Shown here: piece after piece, positions 42,841-52,236 of the stretch
Numbering within the stretch: the stretch's first letter is position 1
Layout of the letters: each line of letters starts with the position of its first letter
Assembly (NCBI RefSeq): GCF_035712445.1
Contig: NZ_DASTAT010000095.1
Span: forward strand, 33,215-97,214
Source of the DNA: Oligoflexus sp.
GTDB taxonomy: Bacteria; Bdellovibrionota_B; Oligoflexia; Oligoflexales; Oligoflexaceae
Reading direction: 5' to 3'
Length of the DNA stretch: 64,000 bases
Position numbers and translations under genes: made by a program
The notes under the pieces: model-generated
What the model was told of the DNA's origin: nothing
Seen by the model: the letters and a program-made list of their open reading frames with translations, nothing else
The model's database searches: none

Positions 42841-43818
42841 ATGAGAGTCGCAACAGGCCTTCTCTTTTTATGCTTTATGTTTTTGGGATGCAAAGGTTCG
42901 ACCTTTGCTGACAAAGACGGTTCCCGTAAGGAAGGAGATGCCGCGCCTGTAAGCGATGATACCGATGATGCCATAGCCTTGGAGCCGACAGCGGTCGGCG
43001 GCGCCTACCTTGGTTGCTTTGTGGATCCCCAGCTGGCCCCCGAGGTCCAGGGTCTTGATCCCAGCGAACTGCCGGTCGGCTGCCAGGTCTTTGAAGATGC
43101 GAATTTCAATCGAGTCAAAGAAAAGCATACTGTCGTCGTGGAAAGCGGCGCATGGGAAATCGCGGGCAATCAGAAGCCGCTTGCTATTCAGACCCTGAAT
43201 CAGCATCCGCGCTGGGCCTGGGCCACCAGGGTTCCCCCTTTCGCTTTGCATGCCAATCTTTTTCTGCAGGCGCGCAGCCAGGCGACGTCCAATCCCATGC
43301 GCGTGCGCGTGGAGTTGATGGATTTTCTGCCATCCGGTCTTATCACGGGGTCCCAGGCGATGCTGACCGGAGCCTATAAAATGCGAATCAAAGGCACCTT
43401 TTTCTGTGCGGACGGCAATCCCGTGTGGGGCTGGGATGCTGCGAATAAAAAGCCTATCGTCGATCCCGTGATGATCGATGGCTGCTCAGAGGCTTTGAAC
43501 TTTCGCTTCACCCGTTTTGAAAACGGCCTCAGGATTCACGTTCCGAATCCCAAACCCATGACCTGCGATACCGAGAACTATGCGGTCGAGCATTGCAACG
43601 ACAGCTGCGTGGACCTGGAAAACTTCGGGACCGGCAGCCGCTTTGTGCTGTGGGCCTGCACCAAATCCATGGAAGCCCAGAGCTACACGATTGTCCCGGG
43701 CTCCAAGGGCGCCATCCGCATTCAGGGTAATGGCCGGACTCTGACGAAGTTTGGAGCCCTTTTCGTTCCTGATGTGGGGGTCGCTGTGGAATTCGAAATC
43801 GTGCCTGTGCTCCTCTGA
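42841..43818 (+). CDS. Hypothetical lipoprotein
   Basis: A 325-residue protein with a signal peptide ending in the lipobox MFLGC. An acidic linker follows, then a soluble domain with several Cys (YLGCFVD, VGCQVF, TFFCAD, DGCSEA, TCDTE, HCNDSC, WACTKS) that could pair in the periplasm. The C-terminal third (CNDSCVDLENFG, GSRFVLWACTK, QSYTIVP) is faintly like a trefoil/lectin repeat, which I rate as a weak impression. GGGAGA precedes the ATG. It stops two bases before the convergent PfkB gene. Confidence 0.6.
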   Translation: MRVATGLLFLCFMFLGCKGSTFADKDGSRKEGDAAPVSDDTDDAIALEPTAVGGAYLGCFVDPQLAPEVQGLDPSELPVGCQVFEDANFNRVKEKHTVVVESGAWEIAGNQKPLAIQTLNQHPRWAWATRVPPFALHANLFLQARSQATSNPMRVRVELMDFLPSGLITGSQAMLTGAYKMRIKGTFFCADGNPVWGWDAANKKPIVDPVMIDGCSEALNFRFTRFENGLRIHVPNPKPMTCDTENYAVEHCNDSCVDLENFGTGSRFVLWACTKSMEAQSYTIVPGSKGAIRIQGNGRTLTKFGALFVPDVGVAVEFEIVPVLL

Positions 43819-43820
43819 TC

Positions 43821-44786
43821 TTACGGCCAACGTTTCAGTTCAATCTGCGCGACGAAGGATTCAATCCCTTGAGCCTCGCCTAATTGAGTTCCCGGCGTGA
43901 TCACGGTCGCAAGGGCCGCGGCCTGTCCCCAGGCAAGGGTTTGCTCCATGGCCTCGGCGGTGATTGCAGATGCCGCTTTTCGCGTTTTGATCCCCAATTG
44001 AAATAGTCTCGCCATCATCGCCCCGACCATGGAATCGCCGGCGCCTACGCTGCTTTTCGCGTCCACCTTGGGGCCTTTCGCATGGCAGCTTCCCTGGGGC
44101 GTGACCAGCAGCGCACCGCCCTCCACGGAAGACACGCAGACCAAGGGCACATATGGATGCAGGCCCTGGGCTGCCGCGCGCACCTCGTCGATGGTTTCCA
44201 GTTTCTGACCGACAAACTCATTGAACTCTTTCAGATTCGGTTTGATCAGCATGGGCTTCAGTTCCAGGAGTTCCCGCATGTGCTCGCTGGGAACGTCCGC
44301 CACCACTCCGACGTCGCGAGCATTCGCCCATTCGAAAAGACTGCGGACATCGTCCATGGAAAATCCAGGAGGGAAACTGCCGCCCAGATTCAGCATCGTG
44401 ATGCAGGAATCGCTTTGCATAAGGTCCAGCAGCTTTTTCATATCAGCCCTTTCGATATGGGGGCCGGCAAAGCTGAAACGGGTTTGCTTGGAGGTCTTAT
44501 GATTGGTCACTGTGATGTTGATGCGGGTGGATTCCTTGATATCGACGAAGCGGCAACTGACGCCTTCCTCTTTCAAAAGAGCGGCAATTTCCCCGCCGAC
44601 AGCGCCTCCTAAGAATCCAGTCGCCATGACAGGAACCGAAAGGGCTGCGATCACACGCGCCGCGTTGATACCATTGCCACCGGGATAGCGCTTTTCGTGC
44701 CGCACATAATTCTTTTCATTGGGGATGATGTCATCGACTTCGCCAGAAAGGTCCAAGGCTGGATTGGGTGTGATGGTCAGGATCAT
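43821..44786 (-). CDS. PfkB-family hexose-phosphate kinase (1-phosphofructokinase / tagatose-6-phosphate kinase type)
   Basis: A 321-residue ribokinase-fold sugar kinase. The N-terminal MILTITPNPALDLSGEV is typical of the FruK/LacC/PfkB subgroup; RYPGGNGINAARV binds the sugar, and VGAGDSMVGAMM carries the catalytic Asp and anion hole. It phosphorylates a fructose- or tagatose-phosphate with ATP. No PTS genes are near, so a PfkB-type 6-phosphofructokinase role is also possible. The ATG has GGAGGG at eight bases, which is inside a perfect hairpin. The neighbour on the same strand is a lipoprotein gene. Confidence 0.87.
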   Translation of the reverse strand: MILTITPNPALDLSGEVDDIIPNEKNYVRHEKRYPGGNGINAARVIAALSVPVMATGFLGGAVGGEIAALLKEEGVSCRFVDIKESTRINITVTNHKTSKQTRFSFAGPHIERADMKKLLDLMQSDSCITMLNLGGSFPPGFSMDDVRSLFEWANARDVGVVADVPSEHMRELLELKPMLIKPNLKEFNEFVGQKLETIDEVRAAAQGLHPYVPLVCVSSVEGGALLVTPQGSCHAKGPKVDAKSSVGAGDSMVGAMMARLFQLGIKTRKAASAITAEAMEQTLAWGQAAALATVITPGTQLGEAQGIESFVAQIELKRWP

Positions 44787-44794
44787 GAGTTAGG

Positions 44795-44823
44795 GCCCTC
44801 CGAAATGAATTCATGGGGAGGGC
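44795..44823 (-). promoter_or_regulatory. Candidate Shine-Dalgarno-sequestering hairpin before the PfkB-family gene
   Basis: On the minus strand GCCCTCC and GGAGGGC form a perfect 7-bp stem around a 15-base loop. The 3' arm is the ribosome site GGAGGG, nine bases before the ATG at 44786. Confidence 0.5.
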
Positions 44824-44871
44824 TGCAACGAACGTGCCTTAGGAAACGCGAGTCAGGAACCGGAGGCCTCA

Positions 44872-45465
44872 TCAATTCGCCGTCTTCTGCGGCTCCACTC
44901 CGGTATTCCATTGGAAGTGAAAGCGGGGATTTTCCGGATGAGTCTTGCCATCGGTCTGAACCAAAGACAGCGTCATCCGCACATCGGGATGCCAGCTGTC
45001 TTCTGCCTGAGGCAAGGCCGTAAAAAGCTGACGCATCGCTTCCGGTGCAGTCACAGCACAGCCGCCAGGACTTCCGATCAAACAGCCTTGGCTCAACTGC
45101 AGTTCGTAAATGCCTGTGAAGGGGTTCCAGACCAGGGGAAAGACGCCGGAAGCCGTACGGCCAGTGACGCCCTGAACTTCGACATTCAAGGCCTGGCGAC
45201 GCAGGGCAGGCGTATCGGTCCTGAGACGAATATCGAAACCCAAAGCTCCATCGGTTTGCTGGACGAGACAGACGCGGAGAGGAGTCTGATCATCCCAGTC
45301 GACCGGAATACTGCGATTCTTTGTGGCATCGAGGCCCAAACATTCCGACCTGATAGGCAAATTTGCAGGATTTATATCCAAATCGGCAATTTTGGCGGTA
45401 TCAGCTTTTTCGCCGCACCCTACCAGACCCGCAATCGCGAGGATTTTTTGTAACAGTTCCCGCAT
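44872..45465 (-). CDS. Hypothetical lipoprotein
   Basis: A 197-residue protein with signal peptide MRELLQKILAIAGLVGCGEK and lipobox GLVGC. The mature part is beta-rich with Cys in RSECLGL, RVCLVQQ and QGCLIGSPGGC. I use the ATG at 45465 because GGAGGGG lies seven bases upstream; the longer frame has no signal sequence at its start. Family unknown. It is 85 bases upstream of the PfkB-like gene on the same strand. Confidence 0.6.
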   Translation of the reverse strand: MRELLQKILAIAGLVGCGEKADTAKIADLDINPANLPIRSECLGLDATKNRSIPVDWDDQTPLRVCLVQQTDGALGFDIRLRTDTPALRRQALNVEVQGVTGRTASGVFPLVWNPFTGIYELQLSQGCLIGSPGGCAVTAPEAMRQLFTALPQAEDSWHPDVRMTLSLVQTDGKTHPENPRFHFQWNTGVEPQKTAN

Positions 45466-45691
45466 AGGTGTCCCCTCCGCGAATATCATACAAAATCCGA
45501 AGCCATTTGGCTTGCCCGAAAAGGGGTGAGCTGAGGGCCTTATTTCAACAATGACCAATGGAACATAGGATCTGTTTGGTAAAACAGCAAGTGGTCCTGA
45601 CGGACATCGTCTCGAAAAACGCCAAACCCTCGTCCTCAAGGCATTTCAGGGCTGACCGAAAAGGCTTGTGTCAAGCAAAGGAGACAGAGTC

Positions 45692-46045
45692 ATGTCCTGG
45701 ACCGATACCGGAAGGCTCCATGAGCTGGTTGAAAAGCTGCAGGAACAGGTGCAAGAACCGGCAACCCGTTCCGCAATACTCATCACGCTGAATGAACTCA
45801 ACACCTATGCGGAGAAAGTTTTTGAGCAGGAGGAAGTTTTCCTCAGCAACATGCGTTCGGTGGATTTTAAATCCCGCCAAACCCTTCACAAACAGCTCCT
45901 TAAACAGCTTGCTCATCATACTCAGGACTTCAAGGACGACCCTACGCCAAAAGTCTACGCGGAATTCATCACATTCCTGCAGGCCTGGGTTCAGCTCCAG
46001 GAGAAAACTCTGGCTGCCACCTCAGTTGGCAAGGAAGCGAATTGA
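45692..46045 (+). CDS. Degenerate bacteriohemerythrin-like helical protein
   Basis: A 117-residue all-helical protein. The layout matches bacteriohemerythrin (four helices, YAEKVFEQEE resembling YxxxHFxxEE, a helix LHKQLLKQLAHH, and FLQAWVQLQ resembling FLxxWLxxHI). Several iron ligands are lost: the His before FxxEE is Val, one His of the HxxxH pair is Arg and the last His is Gln; the Glu and one His remain. It is therefore unlikely to bind the normal di-iron oxygen site and may be a structural or regulatory relic. aaaggaga precedes the ATG. The next gene is a TonB receptor. Confidence 0.6.
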   Translation: MSWTDTGRLHELVEKLQEQVQEPATRSAILITLNELNTYAEKVFEQEEVFLSNMRSVDFKSRQTLHKQLLKQLAHHTQDFKDDPTPKVYAEFITFLQAWVQLQEKTLAATSVGKEAN

Positions 46046-46123
46046 CAGCGGGCTTGCACGGCCAGGTCAGATCCAGAAAAATCAATTGACCCTGGTCTTT
46101 CCCTCCGCTCTGGACTAAAAGGA

Positions 46124-46146
46124 TGTCCTCACAACCCATGAGGACA
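46124..46146 (+). promoter_or_regulatory. Candidate Shine-Dalgarno-sequestering hairpin before the BtuB-like receptor gene
   Basis: A perfect 8-bp stem, tgtcctca (46124-46131) and tgaggaca (46139-46146), with a 7-base loop caaccca. The ribosome site gagga is in the 3' arm, seven bases before the ATG at 46152. Confidence 0.6.
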
Positions 46147-46151
46147 AGCCC

Positions 46152-48044
46152 ATGCGTAAGGACCTTGCACTTTCATTACTGGCAGTTGCCATATCCATAC
46201 CCGCCCGCGCCCAGACGGACGCGGCTTCTGAATCATCCCAAGCTGAACATATTGTCGTGACAGCCACCCGCAATCCCCTGCCGGGTCGTGAACTGGGTGC
46301 TTCAGTGATCGTTCTTCAGCGCGAGGATTTTGAAAACAGCGGCGCGCAGACGGTCAGTGATATTCTGCGCGGATTGCCCGGCATTTCCATGCGTCGCAAC
46401 GGGGGGGCCGGTTCCAACACCGAGATACTGATTCGTGGGGACAAGGGCGGTCACACCATGATCATGCTCGATGGGGTCGAACTCGCCGATGTCACGACCA
46501 TCGAAAAAAATTCTGATATCGGGGATCTCCCGCTGCACGATGTGGAACGGATCGAAATCGTCAAGGGACCGCATAGCGTGGCCTATGGCGGATCGGGCCT
46601 GAGCGGCGTGATCCACATCATCACGCGCAGGCCCGAAGCTGGAGTCGGCGGCAGCGCAGGCCTGGAAGCGGGAAGCTATGACACCTACGGAGCCCACGCG
46701 CGAGTTGCCGGCCAGGCGGGAGAATTGGGTTACACCGCAGTGGTCTCAGGTACACGGACCGGGGGCTTTTCCCATGCCGGGTCGCGTGACGATGGCGAAC
46801 GGGATGCCTTTGAGCGCAAAGACGCAAGCCTGCGTCTTCAGTATGAAGGGGGCGGGTTTTACAGCGCAGATTTTCTGGTGAAGGGATTTCAATCGGTCGC
46901 GGACTTCGATGCCGGCGCGAATGAAGATGATCCGAATTCCCAGGTGAAGCGCCAGGACGTTTTGTCACAAATCACCCAGAAACTGCGCTTGGGTGATCAG
47001 TACGAAACACGCCTCGCCGCAGGAATCGCGCAGAGCGATCGACGTTATTTCGATGATCCAGACCTCTTCAATCCAAACCGGGACCAAACCTGGGATCGTT
47101 CGCGCTTTGAAGGCGAACGCCGCACTGTGGACTTCAGTCAGCTCATCCATCTCGCGCCCGCGCACACCCTTGTGGCCTCGGCCCAGTGGCTGCACGATAG
47201 CGCTGAAGTCCAAAACCAGGCCAGCTATCAAGGCTTTAACGTCGACGAAAAATTGCCCAAGGAAACTCTGAAGGAACTGTCCTATGCCCTTCAGTATCAG
47301 TGGGGGCTATGGGATCGCCTGCATGGGCAGTGGGGTGTTCGCACCCTTAAAAATGAGGTCTTTGGTGAAACCACGGTCGGGCAGGCCGCATTCAACTGGA
47401 TTCTGGTTCCCGAATGGACGACTCTGCGTCTGAACTATGGCCGTGGATTCAAGACACCTTCGCTTTATCAATTGCGTGTGCCTATCTATGGCAACGCGGA
47501 ACTACAGCCCGAAGCTGTGGTTTCGCTGGACGGCGGGATTGAACAGAATCTGGGATCGGGTTTGACAGCCTCAGTGACTGGTTTTCAAAGCGATACGAGT
47601 AACCTGATCGACTTCGATTCGGCCAGCAGTCGCTATTACAATATCAGCCGCAGCCTTATCAAAGGCATCGAAACCACGGTGGACTGGGACATTACGTCGA
47701 ACCTGAGCACCGCGGCTCAGTTCACGCATATTTCCACGCTGGATAGGGAAAGCAACAAACCCCTTCCCTCCCGTCCGGATGAAACCTGGAGCGGAAATGT
47801 CACATGGAAAGAAAACGGCTTCAGCTGGATGACGGCGATCCGCGGCCAAACACGCAGCCGGGCACGGCCTTACGTCGATGGCACCGAAGGTTTCCGGGTC
47901 GTGGATACGGCTTTGACCCTGAGTCAGGGTCCGGCCCGCTATTCGCTGAAGGTGAATAATGTTTTGAACAGCTGGTATCAGGAAGTGGCCGGATACAACA
48001 CGGCAGCGCGTAATGTCCTCGGCAGTGCCGCGTACAGCTTCTGA
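46152..48044 (+). CDS. TonB-dependent receptor, BtuB-like
   Basis: A 630-residue outer-membrane receptor. It has a signal peptide (about 1-20), a TonB box EHIVVTATR, a plug (about 40-160 with ILIRGDKGGHTMIMLDGVEL and VERIEIVKGPHSVAYGGSGLSG) and a barrel ending in LGSAAYSF with terminal Phe. Length and plug style match BtuB/CirA-type receptors (about 600-650), so cobalamin or a siderophore are candidate ligands. No cobalamin riboswitch is seen: only 106 bases separate it from the upstream gene, and the leader instead has a hairpin covering the ribosome site. Confidence 0.88.
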   Translation: MRKDLALSLLAVAISIPARAQTDAASESSQAEHIVVTATRNPLPGRELGASVIVLQREDFENSGAQTVSDILRGLPGISMRRNGGAGSNTEILIRGDKGGHTMIMLDGVELADVTTIEKNSDIGDLPLHDVERIEIVKGPHSVAYGGSGLSGVIHIITRRPEAGVGGSAGLEAGSYDTYGAHARVAGQAGELGYTAVVSGTRTGGFSHAGSRDDGERDAFERKDASLRLQYEGGGFYSADFLVKGFQSVADFDAGANEDDPNSQVKRQDVLSQITQKLRLGDQYETRLAAGIAQSDRRYFDDPDLFNPNRDQTWDRSRFEGERRTVDFSQLIHLAPAHTLVASAQWLHDSAEVQNQASYQGFNVDEKLPKETLKELSYALQYQWGLWDRLHGQWGVRTLKNEVFGETTVGQAAFNWILVPEWTTLRLNYGRGFKTPSLYQLRVPIYGNAELQPEAVVSLDGGIEQNLGSGLTASVTGFQSDTSNLIDFDSASSRYYNISRSLIKGIETTVDWDITSNLSTAAQFTHISTLDRESNKPLPSRPDETWSGNVTWKENGFSWMTAIRGQTRSRARPYVDGTEGFRVVDTALTLSQGPARYSLKVNNVLNSWYQEVAGYNTAARNVLGSAAYSF

Positions 48045-48208
48045 TCGCATGGCTCATCGCGCATGACTGTCCTTACTTTTAAGTCATGGTCGTCGTGAGC
48101 CTTAAATTTCCCTTGATAAATCATGCCCTTGAGTGAGCTTGATAGGGTTTGTGATAAGTGCACTCCCTTCGACTCACTCAGGGCATCGGTTTTCCGAAAC
48201 GCATACTT

Positions 48209-50266
48209 ATGTGTTTGCGTTTTTTAACAAGCCTGCTGCTCATTATCCCCCAAATGCTCTGGGCCGGCCCGGCTGTTGTGCAAGGCAGCATCGACCTTGC
48301 GAGTTGGACCACTGCGTCCCAGGATCGGCTGCGCCTTGAAGGGGAATGGCGCTTTTACTGGAAGCAGTTCGTAACGGAAGCGGACCTGCGTGACGGTTAT
48401 CTTGACAAGGCCCCCTCCATGCTGGTGACGAGTCACGGCAAAAACTGGCTGGAGATGCGCGAGATCGGCGAAAAACACGGCTATGGCACGTATGTGCTGC
48501 AGGTCAAAGGACTCAAGGCCAACGCCGGGGAACTGGCGATCCTCACATCGCAATTTTTCGGAACCCACAGGCTTTCGGTGTGGCAGCCTCAGCATGGAAT
48601 TTATCGGGATCTAGGCGGAAAAGGGAAACCTGGTCGAACGAAGAGCGAGGACGAGCCTGTCTATGGGAAGACCCTCGGGGTCCTTGATTTTCCGAGCGAT
48701 GGGAGTGATCTTTATCTTCTGCTTCACTATTCAGAATACGTGATGGTGGGGTCCTATATAGATGCGCCCCTTCTGGGACCGACGGAGACTTTGCGGATCC
48801 GTATGCAGTATGATTGGGCCCAGGCCTGCTGGATACTCGGTCTTTTCACGATGATGGTGATTTTCAACCTCTGCCTTTTCCTGCTGCGGCCTTCGGATAT
48901 TCCCAGTCTGACAATCGCGGTGCTGACGCTGATCAACAGTCTGCGCTTTATCGCGACGGAGTCGATGATCAGCCAGCTCGTGGAGCATCCTCCGGGCTGG
49001 GTCTATTACTTCACCATTTATGCCGTGGGCTGGGCTTTTCCGCTTGGTTTTGCCTGCTATCTAAGCTTTCTCCGCTATGCCTTCCCCCAGTATTTTTCCA
49101 AGCGCATGCATATCGTGGCTCTTATCAGTGTGTTTGCGTATATGCTCATGACCCTGGCTGCGGACATGGCGCCGGTGCTGGCTGTGATCATCAGCGCCGT
49201 CATGTTCTCGGTGCTTGGTGGCTACATGCTCGTGAAGCAGATCATGGCCCTTCGTGAAGGGGCCAAAGGATCGGGTTTTGCCATTCTGGGCGTCTGGGTT
49301 TTGGTCATTGGGATCGGGCATGATACGATGGTTTTCCTTGAAATGCTGAATCCGCCCTATATTGGCCAGTATGCGATGATACTCTTCACGCTCCTTCAGT
49401 CCCTGGTCGTGGCACGGAATTTCACGCATGCGTTCCGCACCGCCAAACGACTGTCCACGCAATTGAAGGAAGAGGTGGCCATCCAAACGGCCCAGCTTCA
49501 GGAAAAAAATCAGCTCCTGGAGGTTCAGAAGGCCGAGCTGGGCAAGGCCCACGAGCTGCAGCAGAACTGGAACAACTATCTGCGGGAGCAGGTCCTGCAG
49601 CGTTTCCTTCCACCCGGCATTGCGGAAAAAGTCGCGCAGGGGAAGATCACGCTGTTCGAAGCGCCCATTGCCGTGGATGTGACGGTGATTTTCGCTGATC
49701 TATGTGCTTTCACCCGAGCGACGGAAATGCTGGGAGCGGAAACCATCGGTCTTATTTTGAATCAGTACTTCGTGGCCATGACCGAGATCGTCTTCAGCGA
49801 AGGCGGGATGGTGGATAAGTTCATCGGTGATGGGATCATGGCTGTCTTCGGCGTTCCCAACCGCATCGCGGCGGATGAACAGGTTCGGCACGCATTGCGA
49901 TGCGCAGTCCGAATGCAGTTGAAACTGGAGGAGTTGAACACGTTTTGGCTCAAAGAATACAACTACAGTTTTGCGATGCGCATCGGTGTTCATCGCGGTC
50001 CGGCGGTTTTTGGCAGCTTCGGAGGTCAGCAGCGATCGGATTATACCGTGATCGGTTCCGCCGTGAATGTCGCCTCCCGTATCGAAGCCATCGCGGCCCC
50101 GAACGCCATTTATATCAGCAGCCCGATCAAAAAATATCTCGACAGTCGCATAGTGAGCGAGGCCGGAATTTTCACCCTGAAAGGCCTGGATGAGCCGGTG
50201 CGCTTGTATGAAATCAAGGACTATCAGACAATTGAGTGGGATGAATATTTCCGGCAGGTCGGCTGA
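48209..50266 (+). CDS. 7TM-DISM class III adenylate cyclase
   Basis: A 685-residue membrane protein: signal peptide (MCLRFLTSLLLIIPQMLWA), a periplasmic 7TM-DISM extracellular domain (about 25-195), seven helices (about 205-410), a long coiled coil (about 410-465, rich in Gln/Glu/Lys) and a class III cyclase (about 490-660). Metal Asp are in IFADLCAF and IGDGIMAVFG, the Lys is in VDKFIGDG and the VNVASRIEA motif is intact; the second specificity residue is Ser (IGSAVN) instead of Asp, a variation found in bacterial cyclases. It should make cAMP in response to a periplasmic ligand. A GTG at 48158 in frame would add 17 residues; I prefer the ATG that begins the signal peptide. Confidence 0.82.
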   Translation: MCLRFLTSLLLIIPQMLWAGPAVVQGSIDLASWTTASQDRLRLEGEWRFYWKQFVTEADLRDGYLDKAPSMLVTSHGKNWLEMREIGEKHGYGTYVLQVKGLKANAGELAILTSQFFGTHRLSVWQPQHGIYRDLGGKGKPGRTKSEDEPVYGKTLGVLDFPSDGSDLYLLLHYSEYVMVGSYIDAPLLGPTETLRIRMQYDWAQACWILGLFTMMVIFNLCLFLLRPSDIPSLTIAVLTLINSLRFIATESMISQLVEHPPGWVYYFTIYAVGWAFPLGFACYLSFLRYAFPQYFSKRMHIVALISVFAYMLMTLAADMAPVLAVIISAVMFSVLGGYMLVKQIMALREGAKGSGFAILGVWVLVIGIGHDTMVFLEMLNPPYIGQYAMILFTLLQSLVVARNFTHAFRTAKRLSTQLKEEVAIQTAQLQEKNQLLEVQKAELGKAHELQQNWNNYLREQVLQRFLPPGIAEKVAQGKITLFEAPIAVDVTVIFADLCAFTRATEMLGAETIGLILNQYFVAMTEIVFSEGGMVDKFIGDGIMAVFGVPNRIAADEQVRHALRCAVRMQLKLEELNTFWLKEYNYSFAMRIGVHRGPAVFGSFGGQQRSDYTVIGSAVNVASRIEAIAAPNAIYISSPIKKYLDSRIVSEAGIFTLKGLDEPVRLYEIKDYQTIEWDEYFRQVG

Positions 50267-50278
50267 ACGCCGACCTTT
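50256..50278 (+). terminator. Terminator overlapping the cyclase stop codon
   Basis: A perfect 8-bp stem (aggtcggc 50256-50263, gccgacct 50269-50276) around the loop tgaac, followed by a short T stretch. The TGA stop lies in the loop. The opposite strand may also use it for mscL. Confidence 0.65.
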
Positions 50279-50282
50279 ATCG

Positions 50283-50774
50283 TCAGCTATGAAGAAGCTC
50301 CTGCTGCGGTGACGTAAGTTTTTTCTCGGGACTCAGGGGTATTGCGCTTTCTTTCTCCGCCATGCTCTTCATAAGATCACGCATTTCCATCAGCAATTTC
50401 TCGGACGTTGTCGGCTCAGCCGGTGCTGCAGGCTTGTCCGCCTCTTTGCGTCGCACTGCGTTCGCCGCCTTGACGACCAGGAAAACGGCGAAGGAGATGA
50501 TCAGAAAATCAATCAGTGTGTTTAGAAAAATCCCGTAGTTGAGGGTCGGCGCACCGGCAGCCTTGGCCGCGGCCAGCGTTGGATAGGACTGCCCCGAAAG
50601 GGTGATGAAGAGGTTGGAAAAATCCATACGCCCTGCCAACAGTCCAATAGGTGGCAGCAGCACATCCGCGACAAGAGAGGATACGATCTTGCCAAACGCC
50701 GCGCCTATCACGATACCGATAGCCAGATCGAGCACATTACCGCGCATGATGAATGTCTTGAATTCGTTCCACAT
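50283..50774 (-). CDS. mscL: Large-conductance mechanosensitive channel
   Basis: A 163-residue MscL, which opens under membrane tension to release solutes during osmotic downshock. The first helix reads [24 protein letters not shown] and the second [17 protein letters not shown], as in the family. The periplasmic loop is long and the C-terminus is extended beyond the usual 136-residue form, with a Lys/Glu-rich helical tail ([12 protein letters not shown]). The ATG is preceded by CGGAGG. It converges on the cyclase gene. Confidence 0.94.
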   Translation of the reverse strand: MWNEFKTFIMRGNVLDLAIGIVIGAAFGKIVSSLVADVLLPPIGLLAGRMDFSNLFITLSGQSYPTLAAAKAAGAPTLNYGIFLNTLIDFLIISFAVFLVVKAANAVRRKEADKPAAPAEPTTSEKLLMEMRDLMKSMAEKESAIPLSPEKKLTSPQQELLHS

Positions 50775-51027
50775 ACTGGAGAGCCTCCGCTGGTTTAAAT
50801 GGCCTTATATACCTTGCCCATTGAATTGCCCAGCCCTTTGTGATCTTTGGGAATTTTCACCAAGGCGGGCGTGATCGCTGCATGCTTGTATGCATTCAGG
50901 GACTGTTGGACAATGGACACTTACAATGTAAGCAAGTCCACCTTGTGTCCCAGAGAGCCGTCCATTACACAGCCTGGACACCTAGGGTTCACCCCTCCAC
51001 CTCGCATTGAAAAAAATGGGATTTAAC

Positions 51028-52236
51028 ATGCAGAATGCCACTATTCTCCTGACAGGCGTTACGGGATTTGTAGGAAGTACCCTCGCGGCCGTGCTTTTGC
51101 GGCAGGGCTGCCGTATCGTGGCGCTTTCGCGCAAAGATCCTGAGGGGCAAAGGACCCGGGCCAAGATCAAGGAAAGCTATCTGGGTTTCTTTCCAGGGGA
51201 CGCGTCGGAGAAGTTGGAGCAGCTTTTACAGAACGTCGAGGTGCTGCCCTATGATTATGCCCAGCTGCGCGCCCACGAGAAGCACCGCGAGGTTTTGAAG
51301 CGGGTTGATATCGTCTGGCACAGTGCGGCCGAGATGAGCTTTTCCTTCCGCAAATCCGTGGCGACCTTCAATGGCAACGTGGGTATGGCCACGGGGCTTT
51401 ATCATCTGGTGGCGGACCTCGCCCCTCAGTGTCAGCGCTTTTTCTATGTATCCACGGCTTATACCTCGGGCAACGGTCGTCAGATTCATGCCGAGAACCT
51501 TCACTTCGAACCCGAGCACGTGAACCCCTATCAGATGTCCAAGTGGGCTGCAGAGATGGCTCTTTCGAATGCCCAAAAGGTTGTGGGTCTGCCCTTGACC
51601 ATCTTCCGTCCCTCGGTCGTGGTCGGACATTCGCAGAATGGATTCTACAACGGTCAGTCCTTTGGCATTTACGCCTATGCGCATCTTTATGAAAAACTGC
51701 AGCAGCTCGGCGTCCGTCAGGTGCATCTGGAAGCCTGTTCCGACACCACGCTCGACGTCGTACCGATCGACCATGTGGTGGCCTGCGCCAGCGCTCTAAC
51801 AGGTAAGGCTGGCGAATTGGAACCGATGAACATCGTTCATGCAACAGGCACAGCCGTGAAAAGCACCGACCTCAGCGAAGCCCTTCGGCGCGTTTACGGC
51901 GTCGAATCCATACTGGATTCCCGCCCCATGAGCACCATTGATCATAGCCTCGACCAGGTACTTTCCATCTACAAGCGCTTCAACAACGATAACATCCGCT
52001 TTGATAAATCGCGCATGCTGGCCCTCGTTCCCGAAGCTGCCCATCAAAGGACGGTGGATGCCGACCTCCTCTGCCTTTACTTTCAAAACACCAGCGTACC
52101 CGACTCCAAACTTCTGAAAAAGCTCCAGCCCGTGGTGATGTCCGTGGACCGGATGTCCAAACCCTTCCGTAAAGTGAAACAGCTGGAAGGGATCCATCGG
52201 AGTCTGGGCAATCGGCTGAAGGTGGTTTTCTTTTGA
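51028..52236 (+). CDS. Thioester-reductase / fatty-acyl-reductase-like extended SDR
   Basis: A 402-residue NAD(P)-binding protein of the NAD_binding_4 (male-sterility) group. The cofactor loop is TGVTGFVGS, the catalytic pair is Tyr and Lys in PYQMSKWAAE, and FYVSTAYTSG is the usual Ser/Thr block. Such domains reduce acyl-CoA or carrier-bound thioesters to aldehyde or alcohol, either alone or in lipid and polyketide pathways. It is not fused to a carrier here. I start at the ATG at 51028 because the Rossmann strand begins immediately; gggat is six bases upstream. It precedes the bulb-lectin gene, and a condensation-type acyltransferase lies 2.3 kb on. Confidence 0.8.
   Translation: MQNATILLTGVTGFVGSTLAAVLLRQGCRIVALSRKDPEGQRTRAKIKESYLGFFPGDASEKLEQLLQNVEVLPYDYAQLRAHEKHREVLKRVDIVWHSAAEMSFSFRKSVATFNGNVGMATGLYHLVADLAPQCQRFFYVSTAYTSGNGRQIHAENLHFEPEHVNPYQMSKWAAEMALSNAQKVVGLPLTIFRPSVVVGHSQNGFYNGQSFGIYAYAHLYEKLQQLGVRQVHLEACSDTTLDVVPIDHVVACASALTGKAGELEPMNIVHATGTAVKSTDLSEALRRVYGVESILDSRPMSTIDHSLDQVLSIYKRFNNDNIRFDKSRMLALVPEAAHQRTVDADLLCLYFQNTSVPDSKLLKKLQPVVMSVDRMSKPFRKVKQLEGIHRSLGNRLKVVFF

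Noticed and set aside
46046-46151. Cobalamin riboswitch before the BtuB-like gene
   Set aside because: The space is too short for a full riboswitch and no B12-box-like sequence was recognised.
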